Assembly (NCBI RefSeq): GCF_016859285.1 | Contig: NC_053416.1 | Coordinates: forward strand, 8,310,001-8,374,000 | DNA: 64,000 nucleotides | Origin: Xiphias gladius | Lineage: Eukaryota > Chordata > Actinopteri > Istiophoriformes > Xiphiidae | Reading direction: 5' to 3' | Part shown: one piece after another, positions 48,288 to 60,058 of the stretch | Numbering within the stretch: position 1 is the first letter of the stretch | Layout: every line of letters begins with the position of its first letter | Made by a program: the position numbers and the translations under genes | Notes under the pieces: model-generated | Database searches by the model: none | What the model saw: only the letters and a program-made list of their open reading frames with translations | Told to the model about the DNA's origin: nothing

Positions 48288-49232
48288 GTGTTGACTGTAA
48301 TATTCCTCATAATAGTATTTTCCCTGTGTATTAAGAATATCCCTCAGCCAGAGGAGGTTGGTTCAAGCCTCCAGCCACCCTGCTGAAGTGTCTTTAAGTA
48401 ACACACTGAATCCCTGCCAGCTGGTTTATAGCTCAGCCTGATCTGTGCTCTGAGTATTTCCCTGTGGGGGAAGTATCACATTATTATCGCATCTTTTTAT
48501 TCCAGTGTGGGCATGAAGTTTATTTCTCCAACGGTAAAATAATACGTTTTTTTTTTTTTCAACTGCCAACTCTAAGACATTCTTTTGAATGGGTTTTATT
48601 CATGCCAGAGCTCCCGTCTTCTGGCTCATGTTATGAGTGCCTGCAGCAGAAACATAAAGGTCAAATTCTTTACATAAGTAAGACATTACTGGATTTTTGC
48701 CAGTGTAAATCTTCGCAGCAATTGCCCCCCTTTGTGGTTTAGCTCGGTCTATACATCAAACTAGCTCTTTGTGTTCCCCGAGGAATTATGGGGAAATATC
48801 AGCTATCTGCATTTAACTCATCCTGCGTGGTTGAAATCAGCGGCAGATTGCCCCCCACCCCAAATCGCCTCTCGGTCTGTGGAAAAAGTAAGCGTATGCA
48901 AACACACACACACATATAAAAGCTGTATAGAGTGGGAGTGAGAGTAGAAGGAGAGGAGATGGCTGGTGCCAAACATTGTGGCTGAATGAATCCGAGAGAA
49001 AGGAACAGTCGTGCCCCTTGAGAATGGAGGATGGGAATTTTTTCCAAAGGAGAGAAAGAGGAGGGAAAGGAAGAGTGAAGGATGGGGAGGGGGCAAATTA
49101 CCTCGCCCCAGGCAGATCTCAGAAGTGCTGACAGGGTCGAAATGGTCCCCATGGCAACAGCGAGACGCTCAGATCTAAAGTCTGGTTGCCCGCGCGAGTG
49201 TGTGGAGGGGACTGGATCGAGATGCACTGCAG

Positions 49233-49267
<35 letters not shown>

Positions 49268-50823
49268 TAGCAACGCACAGATGAGAGCGGGTGGCACAGA
49301 AGCAGGAGAAGATGAGGCACCTCACTTCAGATCAACCCCCGCTGAATGAATACACCCCGGGCAAGGCTGAGAGCCCCACAGAGAGAGAGCGAATTTCAAA
49401 CATCGCTGCTTTCGTTATGTAGACATAGACACGTACAGACAAAGGGAAGTACATTGTGGTCCCACTTTCTAGTTTGATGCGCCACACGATAATACTAAAT
49501 AAAAATCTAAAAATTAGAAAAATGTGACTTATAAACCGACTCTGTAATGACTGAAAAGGCAGAGAAGGAGCGACTTCGGCTGGGGTTTGAACTAAAATTA
49601 CCACGAGAGGCTTGTTTGTGAGCTTGGCTGTCAGTTCTGGTGAAATCAGTTTAGGAGCGTAGACTTTGTCTTTCAGTAGACTCGTAGGGATGATACCTTT
49701 TCAAAAGGTGGAGCCGGTTTGATATGTTTTATGTCCTCCTCTGCACAGGTCGCCTGCATATTTTGTAACAGATATCGCTCTGTTGTTTATCTAGCTTTAG
49801 AAATCTGAGCCATTTCCAAATCGCCAATGTTGTGTTACTGTTCTCTGCTACAGTTTCCTCATCTTGTGTGGACGTCTCATTCTTATCACAGTCGCTCACT
49901 TTAGCGTTTCCAAACAACATGTACGTGTATTTTTTTTTTTTTTTTTTCCTTGTTTTGGCCTCACACTTGTCAGCTGTGTAAGCCTGTTGCCGTTGCCTAA
50001 TGGAGTGATTGTGCAGATGAGGGTTGACTCAAATGCAGAACAGACACATTTATCATAAATTACTCATTGTCGCTATTGTGCCAGATCATATCATCGCACC
50101 CCCCTGTTTTTTACTAATGCTTGTTATAAGCCTTCACTAAGAAGAACTTTTGGGTTAGAAGCTGTCAGATCACAGCAGCTATACAAAATTGTTATAAGGT
50201 AAAGTACGGAAATAGTAGTTCATAAACTAACATATTTCTGATATTCCAGAGGTAAAGTGGTGATATACCTGTGCTTTTCATCAGAATTTTCTACCACCTG
50301 GCAATACAAAAGTTTTTTAATGGCGGTGACTGTTGTATAAACCAATAGTTACACCTTGCTTCATCAGAAAGCCGCACCAACAGGATTGTGTGGCTTCTCT
50401 TTCCTGCTAGGAAATGGTTACTGACAGCACATGAAGAATTAAACTCTGTTACCACATGTACACTCTCACAGACACTCTATGGGCAGTATTCAAACTCCCC
50501 ATCCTTCGTGCAGTACGTGTTAATTTTGCATTGGAGGTGGCAATCACAGCCCTGACCCAACCAGAACGGGAGGTATGATAGAACCTATTAACCCCTTTAG
50601 GTGAAATTGTTCATCTGTAATAATCAGTTGGTTTGCATTTGCGGTTTGGAATTCTGAAAATTGAAAAGAAGTTTTCACTTTGTACAACAGGAAACAATTT
50701 TGACAAACTTCTTGCACACCAAAGTTCTTTCTAACAAGCGCGTAGGATACTAAACTCTTGACTGAACCAAAGAATCTGGCACACTTGACCACTTGCACTT
50801 GCTTATACTTCAGACCTCAGACC
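48288..50823 (+). other. Probable ubl3 intron 1, second part
   Basis: No exon was recognised. (CA)n near 48900-48913, a GA-rich stretch at 48930-49100, (GT)n at 49233-49263 and poly(T) at 49930-49947 are present. Long open frames such as 48799-49320 (-) cross low-complexity DNA and have no known motif. Confidence 0.5.
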
Positions 50824-50930
50824 TAGGGCTGTAGTCTCCCGGTCGACTGACCGATTGTTTGATTGGTCGGTCGATTTCCTCTAGTCCGACCAAATGCTCT
50901 AGTCCGACCAAATTCTCAAGCATATGTACA
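50824..50930 (+). repeat. Dispersed repeat with GGTCGACTGACCGATTG
   Basis: It begins CTAGGGCTGTAGTCTCCCGG and contains GATTGGTCGGTCGATTTCCT, then two near-identical CTAGTCCGACCAAAT units. It resembles the terminal part of a known teleost DNA-element family with TAGGGCTG ends. Confidence 0.6.
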
Positions 50931-53900
50931 CTTAAGAAATGTGTCAGTATATCTATTTGTAAACTCTTTTCTAGTATCCAGAAGCTTATGTCCAGTATTC
51001 TCTATTCGAATACTGGAGTTTTGTTTTACCGCAACAGTGTGTTGCTTAAAGCTAATTATCTCTGCTACTCTGTGTGTGGCTGATTACATATTTGGTGCTT
51101 TGAAAGCAGTTTATACTTCATCCCCACATTGTTAAGAGTCCCCTTTTGGGTACACAGAAACACAGACACACACAAAGGAGTCAGAGGTTAGGGCCAGAGG
51201 TCAGCGGTGTGTTGGTCACGGATGACAGAACAATGGGTGGGGAATCCTTGCTGCTGAGAACAGCACTCCCCGTCCCTCTTCCCGCTCGAGCTTAGCTCAG
51301 CATGTATGACACCGAGTAGCTGGAGACAGAGAGAGAGGTCCGCAGGCGTTCTTCATCCTCGGCCCGGAGCTGCTAACAGGACTGACAAGTTCAGAGGGAG
51401 AGAGAACACTCTCGAATCCTGACAGCGCTAGCTGCATTAAGCAAGTCAGTGAAGACGTGTGTGTTACCGATGCCATGTGTTGCGAGTCTGAGTCACGGAT
51501 CAGGATTACATCATCCCGCCTGGGTGCAGGAGTTGACATATCGACTCCGACATTGTCACATGTAGGCCTGGGAATGCCACGGAAAGTCCCGACAGGAGTT
51601 GCGCTCGATTCATATTAATTTCCAGCACTTCAGGAAACTGATGACTCCAAATTTAGACGGAGCAGCGATGTGTAATACAGCAGCAAAAATATGTGTTCTA
51701 CTTCAGATGAATGATGTGAATACTCAGTTGTTCACGGTATTAATAATAATGATGATAATAATAATAATAATAGTTTATTAAAGGCACCTCTGGTCTTTAG
51801 AACAAACAGTGCATAAATACAAATAATACGTAAGGAAAGACCAGATTAAAAACAAAACAAAAAATGATGATGTGCAGACTTACAGAGTGGGCCCAGTAGG
51901 GGCGGAAGATACAGTAGCGGCATCTGAAAATATGTCAGTGATGTGATTTTTAGATGTGTGTGGACGCTGTACAGATTTGACGGACGTTTTTCTCATCAAG
52001 GCATCAGATGGGACGGTACAGTTGGTCACAGACATCTCGCTGGCACTACATCGGCCAGGCAAGGCGAACGGTATACACCTGGCGTCGTAAAGCATTTACT
52101 CTGAGTCTGGCCGTCTTGCCCAGAGCAGTTGTGTTACTGTACACCGAGTTGGTAAATGACTTCATGGCGGTTCTGTTGATAATAGAGAGCTGAATGTTTT
52201 TTTTTTTTTTTCATTTTTATCGTTATGAATAGAAAATGAACTGAATACAACTGTGAAAGTTTGCAGTGCTTCCAGACTGTGTGGTGGCATTTCTCTTATC
52301 TGTGAGACTGCCGTGTTTCTGTAAGAGGGGTTGTACATTGCATATTTGTATTGACAGTTACTGGAATTAGCAAAGCTTTCGTCCATGTGTATGTCCAGCA
52401 GTCCTCTGTGACTGTGCAGAGTCAATTCAGTTGTATTGATGCATGTTGGCAACCAGCACCAACAGGAAATCCTATTGAGAGCCTCCCATCCATTGATTCT
52501 TTACGTAACTGTTTGCCTATGTCTGCCTGTGTGTTCTTCATCGTGGCATGTGTCTGTGCACGTGCATCCTATGTGTTGCTCGGTGAATAATGACACCCTG
52601 CTGCACAGATCTAGTTGTACATACCTGTCAACACTCCTGCTTTCCCTTTTCCATCTTTCATATCTGCTCCTGCTGATAAATTATTCATAATATGCTCTAC
52701 GTCTGCGCGTTTCCTCTATGGGAGTCAGTCAGTATGATGGAGTTATTGATTATAAATTGCGCTTTCAGTGAAAAACGAGCCAATAAAGTTTAACTTTCTT
52801 AAAACTATGAAATTTAGATTTTATGAACCTGCACAGTGCATTTACACGCAGCGTATGTCACGCTCGTATCAGGGTTGTAATCACACTAGAGCCCGGCTGC
52901 TATACTGTGTTTGTACACAGTTAAACCTGGTTTCTTTTGCTGTTCTGTGCATGTGGCACGAGGCTAACACAGTGAACCAAAGGGAGGTGGTATGGGTGAA
53001 GAGTTTGTGCCACTAGTAGCAGTTGCAGGGGGGGGGGGGCCCTCATTTTACAGCTGGCGTGTTGTCCTGATGCTCAGAGGAGCTGAACATGCTGGTTGGT
53101 TCGAAATCAGCTCAGAGCAAAAACAATGAACATTAACAAAGTCACCACAACTTTAAGCAAAATCCATATTTTCCCGTATCCTGGGGGCTGTCACACGTGC
53201 TTCCAGATGTGTAATCCACTAAACAACTTATTTAAACTTGGTTTATTTTGACACATGTAGATGTCTCAATTAAGTTGTTACCCTAACCATAATGTTTGCA
53301 GCGGGTAATCATGTTAAAACTGGAGTTAAGAAGTTTTTTTTTACTGTAGCACTCCTGATAATTTTCGGCTAGAGACACATGTCACAAAGAAAAACTTCAA
53401 TAGCCACCGAGATGAGAGCTTCAGGATGAAGGTAGCCATTAGATTTCCTCATGCATCAGGCTTGAAATCTCTCGGTCTCTAAGAAAAAGCGTCTGTGTGC
53501 GCACATGTTGGGATAAGGGCTTACTCTGCTGGAAATTCCCCCTCTGTTCAGCAGTCAGTTCAGCAGTCATTGTTGGCAGGTATGGCTTTGCTCTGGCTGA
53601 GGAATGTGTTGAACTACTTCACCGCCCCATGGTCCCGGTTCGAGGAGAAACTTTCTGGTCTACGGTATGGATTCTGGTCCTGATCTCTCTCGACGGTGAA
53701 TAGGCACTCGTTGCATGCTGCGTGTCTCTGAATACAAAACTCGAGAGGAGCAGTGATAGTGACATCATGTACCCCACTTTCACAGCAGTAGTCTCTGCGG
53801 TACATGAGGGATACTGAACACCGCGGGACAGAAGTATAGTGAGGGTACGCTTCGGGTATTATGCCAAGTGGTACAGAGTCGGAGCATGCCATAAATGAGT

Positions 53901-55457
53901 GGGAGTCAGTGTGAGTAATATGCAAGCTCTCAGATGGCACTAACACAACAAAGTAATCCTAACTCGACTCTGTATGCCTTCAGCCACTTTTGAGGGGTGT
54001 GTGTGTGTGTGTGTGTGTATTTTGTCAACGTATTCAGGCATTTGTGGATTTGCATAGAGAACACCAGCTAAAGCACAACCTGTTCTTCCTGTTAAGATGA
54101 CGTGTTTGCTGTTGGCTTTGCCAGTGGAGTAAAACCCACTCCAGTTCGCTCTTGCTCCAGATCCCAGCACAAACTAAGCTGCATCTAAAGGCCATTGTTT
54201 GCATGTAATAGTGTTGTCTATGCTTGGCACTGTGCCATTTGGTCACTTATGTCCCTCTGCTAAGTCTGAATAGCCAGCAAAAATTCTTTGACCTTTTATT
54301 TATTTTCCAAATGTTATTTATTAATTTAGCTCCTCATTTATATTTTCTAAAAATGTTATCTCCCGACATGACGCTGTTGAAAGCCTTCCTCACAATGGCA
54401 GGAATATGATTCTGGCTCCAAATACAGTTTTCTTTTTGCCCTAAAACAAGCCAAGTGTGTGTGTAATTGTGAATGTAATCTCATCCACAGGTCATTAAAA
54501 TCCCCCAGATACCCAAACATGATATCGAGGCCATGACCCTTGTGTCCTCCATGGGAGCTACAGCCGTGACTCTGGGTCACACATAATGGGCAAAACAACA
54601 GCTTTTTGGTTTTAAAAAAAAAAAAAAAAAAAGGGGAAGATGAGTTATTGTCTCCTGATTCAAATGAAATACAGGAGATGCTGTGGTCTGACTGAATTGA
54701 GAAACTGAAAGGAGGAAGAGAAACTTGAGTTGAGAAAGTGGAGACACGACACGTAAAGAGTAAGATGAAGAGTCAAGCAAAAGCTCGTTTTACTTTAATT
54801 AGGAAAGTCTTGTTTTCTAAAAGGAAAGAGTGTGAAAACAATTTGCTCATTTGATACATTTTTCCTTTAATTGAGGCAGTTGTGTGGAGTGCCATGTTAG
54901 CCTGATCAGATATTCTTCTCACGGACATTTTTTGGCAATCAGTAATGTGAACTAATGTGAATCACGAAGGCAGACGGGGAGTCGCTCGGTTAGTGGCTAA
55001 CGTGTTCCTTTTCCAGTGAAACTTCTTCACAAGAAATGTGCTCAATCAATACGCTCTGCATATACAGTGCACGCGTGTATCGATTTTCAGTTTTACACCC
55101 GGCATTAATGCATTAACAAACTCGGGCATCTCGATACAGATTGTTGTTTTTAATGTTATTCGAGGGATGTTACAGGAAGGGAACTTTCCATAATGCCATG
55201 TGGCTGTAATTTTCCCTTCCATGTAAGTTAAATAGATTTAAAACAAAAGCACTGAAGTGAAAAAACCCAACACTGTATATCCTTGTAAGTCAAAATGTTG
55301 AGTAGAAAGAGATTCTGCATGTGTGTGTGTAGGAGAAGTAGGGGATGGGGGTTGGTGTTTGACTAGCTCAATAAAAGGAGCCTTTCAGCTGCACTGGAAA
55401 CAATTTCCAGCTGAGGGGACATTTATATTAAAGCTTTGCCCTGCCAGCACAGACTGA
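50931..55457 (+). other. Probable ubl3 intron 1, third part
   Basis: No exon was recognised. Contents: an (ATAATAATG)-type tract at 51741-51772, poly(T) at 52197-52211, a 12-G run near 53030, (GT)n at 53998-54019, and poly(A) at 54614-54632. The 51890-52160 stretch is GC-richer than its surroundings and may be part of an unrecognised repeat. Confidence 0.45.
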
Positions 55458-55570
55458 ATGTGTGTCTGTGTGTGTCTGTGTGTCTATGTGTGTGTCTGTG
55501 TGTGTGTCTGTGTGTGTGTCTGTGTGTGTGTCTGTGTGTGTGCGCGCCCGTGTGTGTGCGTGTGTGTGAG
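55458..55570 (+). repeat. Interrupted (GT)n-GTCT microsatellite
   Basis: GT repeats interrupted regularly by C (GTGTGTCT units), about 113 bases. Confidence 0.92.
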
Positions 55571-56017
55571 TGAGTGCGTCAGAGCTGCTAGCTACCAAGA
55601 GTCAACTGTCCCTCTTCCTGATACATTTTGGGGACAGGTTGCCATTTCTAAATCAGTGCTTAAATCTGTCCTGATATTTGAACGTCCTGTGCCAGCGCAG
55701 TCAGACAGACAACACTTACTGAGGGAATTAGAGGGTCAGTGTTGAGACTCTTCGGGTCCCAGACAGGGCAGACATGAGCCATAGAGCAGTCATCCAAAGG
55801 TCAAGCCTCATCGACTGGATTTTCCAACGGGATCAGCTGGCCTCCAGTCCTCACCGTCATGCCCTTAACCCACACTTTTACACTGCTGTGGCTGTCAGTT
55901 AGAGTATGACTTTGTCATGCTTTGAAAATGTAAAAGTGTTTGTACTTGAAACCAACTCAGCGTGGCTCCGGAGCAACATGACACGAGGTGACTTTCTTCC
56001 TGGTATTGCAGTTAATA
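55571..56017 (+). other. Probable ubl3 intron 1, fourth part
   Basis: Nothing recognised. Confidence 0.45.
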
Positions 56018-56225
56018 GGGGCTGCAACTAATGACTATTTTCAGAATAATTTAGTCTGTTTACTTTTGTGGTTAATTAATTGTTTAGTCAGTCTGCCTGT
56101 GTTGTCTGTCCAAAACCCAAAGATATTCATTTTGTTTTGTTATATCAACAGAACAAAAAGAAGCAAAGCATCACATTTCAGGGGCTGGAAGACGTTGCTT
56201 GATAAACGACTCAAATGATGAAGCT
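56018..56225 (+). repeat. Dispersed repeat, GATTAATCG family copy 3
   Basis: It starts GGGGCTGCAACTAATGACTA, then GTGGTTAATTAATTG, CAAAACCCAAAGATATTCA and GGGGCTGGAAGACG. This is the same order as the family consensus as I remember it. It is the best-preserved left end among the copies in this window. Confidence 0.7.
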
Positions 56226-57125
56226 CAAGGTTTCGCGAGTCAGTTTTGGATGAAAATACAGAAACTGTGACGCTGTGTTTGGATCACACAGTCAACGTTG
56301 GTGCTCTTTGAATCCACTGCAGCAACTATTCAGGCCTCTGTCTGGCTTGAATGGCCGAACTTCGTGGGCACGGCAGTAATTAGAGCTCCAAACTGACGGA
56401 CAAAAAAGCCTGATTTCTCAGAAGCAGAATTGAGATTTTTAAAACCTGAGGCCACACAACATTAACCTACGGGATCCTTACATTATCCATGACAGTTACG
56501 TGTTTCTATGTAACGTAAGTAGGTATTAGTAAAGGAAGTATCGAGGATATTATTTAGAGGAGAATCAGAATACAACTCTATTCGCTGACTTGTAGCAGAG
56601 CAACGGTTGCCAGGTAACCATCTCAGAAACTCGTCTGTCTATATCTACCAAGCACCATCTAGACTAAAGCCTTAATCCTCAACCGGTAGCCCCGAGCCAG
56701 CTTCATTACTGAGGCTTTTAGTGGTTTCCCCACTATGTGAGCAATCTGTGTCGACAGCAGCGGACTTTTTTGAACATAACAGGGCAAAGACTCCTGTGAT
56801 TCTGATCCTAATGCTGAAACCGTGTCAGGCTTATTTGGAAAAAGGATGTAACGTTGCACGGGTCATGGACTTAGTATGTGAATTCGTGAGCTGTTATGGC
56901 AAGCTTGAAAGAAGAAAATTTGTGGGAAATGTGTTCCTGCTTGTTGGCTGAAAGGTTATCTGGATACCAGAGGAGGCAGTCATAGGGAGATGGATGGTAA
57001 AGCAGCCAATTCGCCATCTTTCCATTTTCTTGGATTTTATGATGCTCACACAGAAACACAGAGAGAGATATGATGAAGCAGAGGCTACGGAAGAGTTAAA
57101 GATAGAGCTGCAAGATGAGGGAAGT
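56226..57125 (+). other. Probable ubl3 intron 1, fifth part
   Basis: No exon or repeat was recognised. Confidence 0.45.
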
Positions 57126-57126
57126 G

Positions 57127-57167
<41 letters not shown>

Positions 57168-57355
57168 CTAGGGAGCAAGGAGAAAGGGTATATTTGGCCT
57201 TCACGCTGTCTTGCACAAATTTGTCATTGCATGTTTGGATGTTATGGAGCACTCAGACTATGAATATCTCTAATGATCCCAGCAGGGGTTGTGTGTGCGT
57301 GCGTGTGCGCGTGCGTGTGTGTGTGTGTGTGTTTCATGTGTATGTGTGTGTGTGT
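57126..57355 (+). repeat. Two (GT)n microsatellites
   Basis: GT-rich runs at 57126-57158 and 57290-57355, the second interrupted by GC dinucleotides (GTGCGCGTGCGTGT). Confidence 0.9.
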
Positions 57356-58935
57356 TCAGAACGAGCTGGCAGTAATGAAGCATTGGACCTTGGACTAGAA
57401 TGACTGAGAGCTTTTCATTCATTTCTTTTTTCTCACTTTTCTCATAAATAGGAAGCACTGGTTTATCTTGAGGGAAGCAGCAGAACTTTGACTTGTGCAG
57501 AGAACATTAGATATCGACCTCTCAATACACATTTTTGTGAAGTTGCGTCTCTGAGCCAGACAACATTTGACTACATATACAGTTAGGGGCAAAACAGCAG
57601 TGTTTTATACTGACTGTATGCCACTCGGTAGGCTAGTGGGTTTGAAAGCTTGGATGTTTGTGGGTGAGTAAGGCTGGCATGGTTTAGCTTAGTTTAGCTG
57701 ACTTCCATTTAGCCTGGCACAGAATAGCTCAGTCAGCTGATCTTAGTACAGTTACAGTTCATAATGCAGCGGGTTTTAAGGCCCACAATAACCATTAAGG
57801 CTCAGAGATGGCAGGTACAGGAATCCTGACTAATTTTTAATCTGAAAGTGTTTTGTAAAGACGGGACTTTATCTGTGAAGCCAAAGTGTGCTGCATTTTC
57901 AAAACGCCCTCAACCTTTCAGCTACCCCGTCTTCCGAGGTGCCTTTATGATAAGCAAATTCTTTATTATACCACGTCTGTAAACATCTTTAGGATGGTCA
58001 CGTACCAGGCAGCATAACAGCCCCTAAACAGCACCCCTTGGCTGATTATATCATCTGTATGTTTGTCCGAGATCTTGATTGGGTCCCCAGCCGCTCCCCC
58101 CCCTCCTGCTTGTGTAACCGGTTGCCTCCACTGTCTCCCCACTGAGGCTGCCTTTTTCCTGTTGTGCGCAAGACAAACATAAGCAGCGGCTAGATCAGAT
58201 ATCTAACCAGACTACAATGGAAAAAAAAAAAACACAGCAAACAACAAAAAGCAAACTGATTATGATTTAAAAGCGAACTGCTGTAGATGCACGTCTTACA
58301 CACTGCGCACACGGGCATTCGCACACTAAGTTTGTGTCTGTTTTGATCATTTAATTGTTTTTTTTGTACTTTCATTTTTACTTAAATGTGAATGTAGATG
58401 ACTTTGCCTAATTTCTAAACATATTACTAGAACTAGGGTATCCTGTGGGCTTGGTAGTCCAAGGTGCATTCTCTGTTGAATCCACTCTGAAAATGATTGA
58501 GGCCACGGTGTTGCAGTAGAATGAATGCACCGTATTGTAAAATGTATTCCAAATAATAGTGATAACTACAATGAAATCTTATACAGCAACACCACAAACT
58601 GCCTCAGAATGACCTTAGAGGTGAATACACACCTTTCCGGAAAGAGAACATTGCAGGAATGGCAAAGACCATTTTTCTGGGATGTTGCATTATATTATAT
58701 TATACAGGCTCGTGGTGTTTTCTGTCAATTTGCAATTTGTAATGTACCTACCCTTTGCGCCAGAATTAGCAATTTTGCAAACGTCAGTGTCTATTGCCTA
58801 ACTTTACAAGGTTTAGTGTTAGTTGCTTTATTTTTCACTTGTGTGATTAATATGTCTGCTCTAAGGTGTAAACTGCCAGGGGACTCTACTCCTGTCACTG
58901 CATGCTTCTTCATTCCCGAACAGACCTAGAAAACA

Positions 58936-58939
<4 letters not shown>
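57356..58939 (+). other. Probable ubl3 intron 1, sixth part
   Basis: No exon was recognised. The 134-codon frame at 58525-58929 has no known domain and ends in a microsatellite flank. Confidence 0.45.
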
Positions 58940-58973
<34 letters not shown>

Positions 58974-59273
58974 TAATAATACCCCTGGTTGTTTCTGTCC
59001 AGTGCCATCTGGTAAATTCCAGCACAGAGGGCGTTTTAGTTTGCCAGCAGTCTCTATCTGTGTGCCTCTCCCTCACTCCCTCTCTGACACACACACACAC
59101 ACACACACACACGCACGTAGACACGCATTTTTCCTTCCACACACACATGGCATCACGTGAGTTGTGACTGTGGGGCAGTGCTCTTTTCTGAAGGAGAAAA
59201 GGAAATGCAGTGTTGTGAATGTAACTGCTGTCCTGCAGCCATTCCTCCTTTCTCTCTCTCTCTCTCTCTCTTT
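58940..59273 (+). repeat. (GT)n, (CA)n and (TC)n microsatellite cluster
   Basis: GT run at 58940-58971, CA run at 59088-59112 and TC run at 59249-59271. They lie close together and on alternating strands. Confidence 0.9.
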
Positions 59274-59734
59274 CTCCATCACGTGTTCCATCTGTTTATT
59301 CTTTAAATTTCTGCTAAGACTTTATATATTATCTGAGGAAAGGGACAGAGATAGTAGTAGTTTTTGGAACCTAGTCATGTGGAGGATTGTGCTGTTCTTC
59401 GTTTACGGGGGGGAAAACAAACAAATTACAAAAACAACAACTTGTCAGGAACTGAGGAATGGAATTGGATTTACCAGGCAACCATGCACTGTGACATAAT
59501 GGATATTTAAAGGGTCTTCACAACTCACAGAGAGACTTGTACTCTTAAATTCTCTTACTCTTAATGCTCACCAAAAAAAGGAGCGACATTTTTATACCTG
59601 TCAGCAGCAGTGTTAAACACAGGATCATGACAGATGACCCACGATTAATATTACGTTACTGGTGTGTTACATTTATCTGTCTCCATCCAAACCTTTACCA
59701 ATTACTACCCGCATAGACAAATAGAAAAGCCAGC

Positions 59735-60058
59735 AGGGCTGCAATTCATAATTATTTCATTATTGGATCGGTTGATTGTTGTTTTCATTAATAATTTAAT
59801 TATTTAGTATGTCATGTTGGAAAATTACGAAATATGGCATCACAATTTCCCAGAGCACAAGGTGATTGCTTTGACAAAATGTCCAAAAATATTCAATATG
59901 AAATCATATACAGCAGAATAAAGGAAAGAAGTCTTATATTGAGAAGCTGGAACCAATGAAGAATCACCATTTTGTTCAGTAAATGTCTTAAGTAATTGAT
60001 CAACTATCAAAATTATTTTCTGTTGATTGACTTTAATTACTTGACTTATAATTTCAGC
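59735..60058 (+). repeat. Dispersed repeat, GATTAATCG family copy 4
   Basis: It begins AGGGCTGCAATTCATAATTA. It contains GGATCGGTTGATTG, CACAATTTCCCAGAGC, TTGACAAAATGTCCAAAAAT, GAAGCTGGAACCAATG and AAGTAATTGATCAACTATCA, ending near ATAATTTCAGCA. It is nearly full length for the family. Confidence 0.75.

Noticed and set aside
54490..54530. AG-GTCATTAAAATCCCCCAG as ubl3 exon 2
   Set aside because: The frame does not give an INLRLIL-like sequence and there is no matching donor.
58525..58929. 134-codon plus-strand frame
   Set aside because: No recognisable domain or homology, and the region lies in a presumed intron; probably chance.
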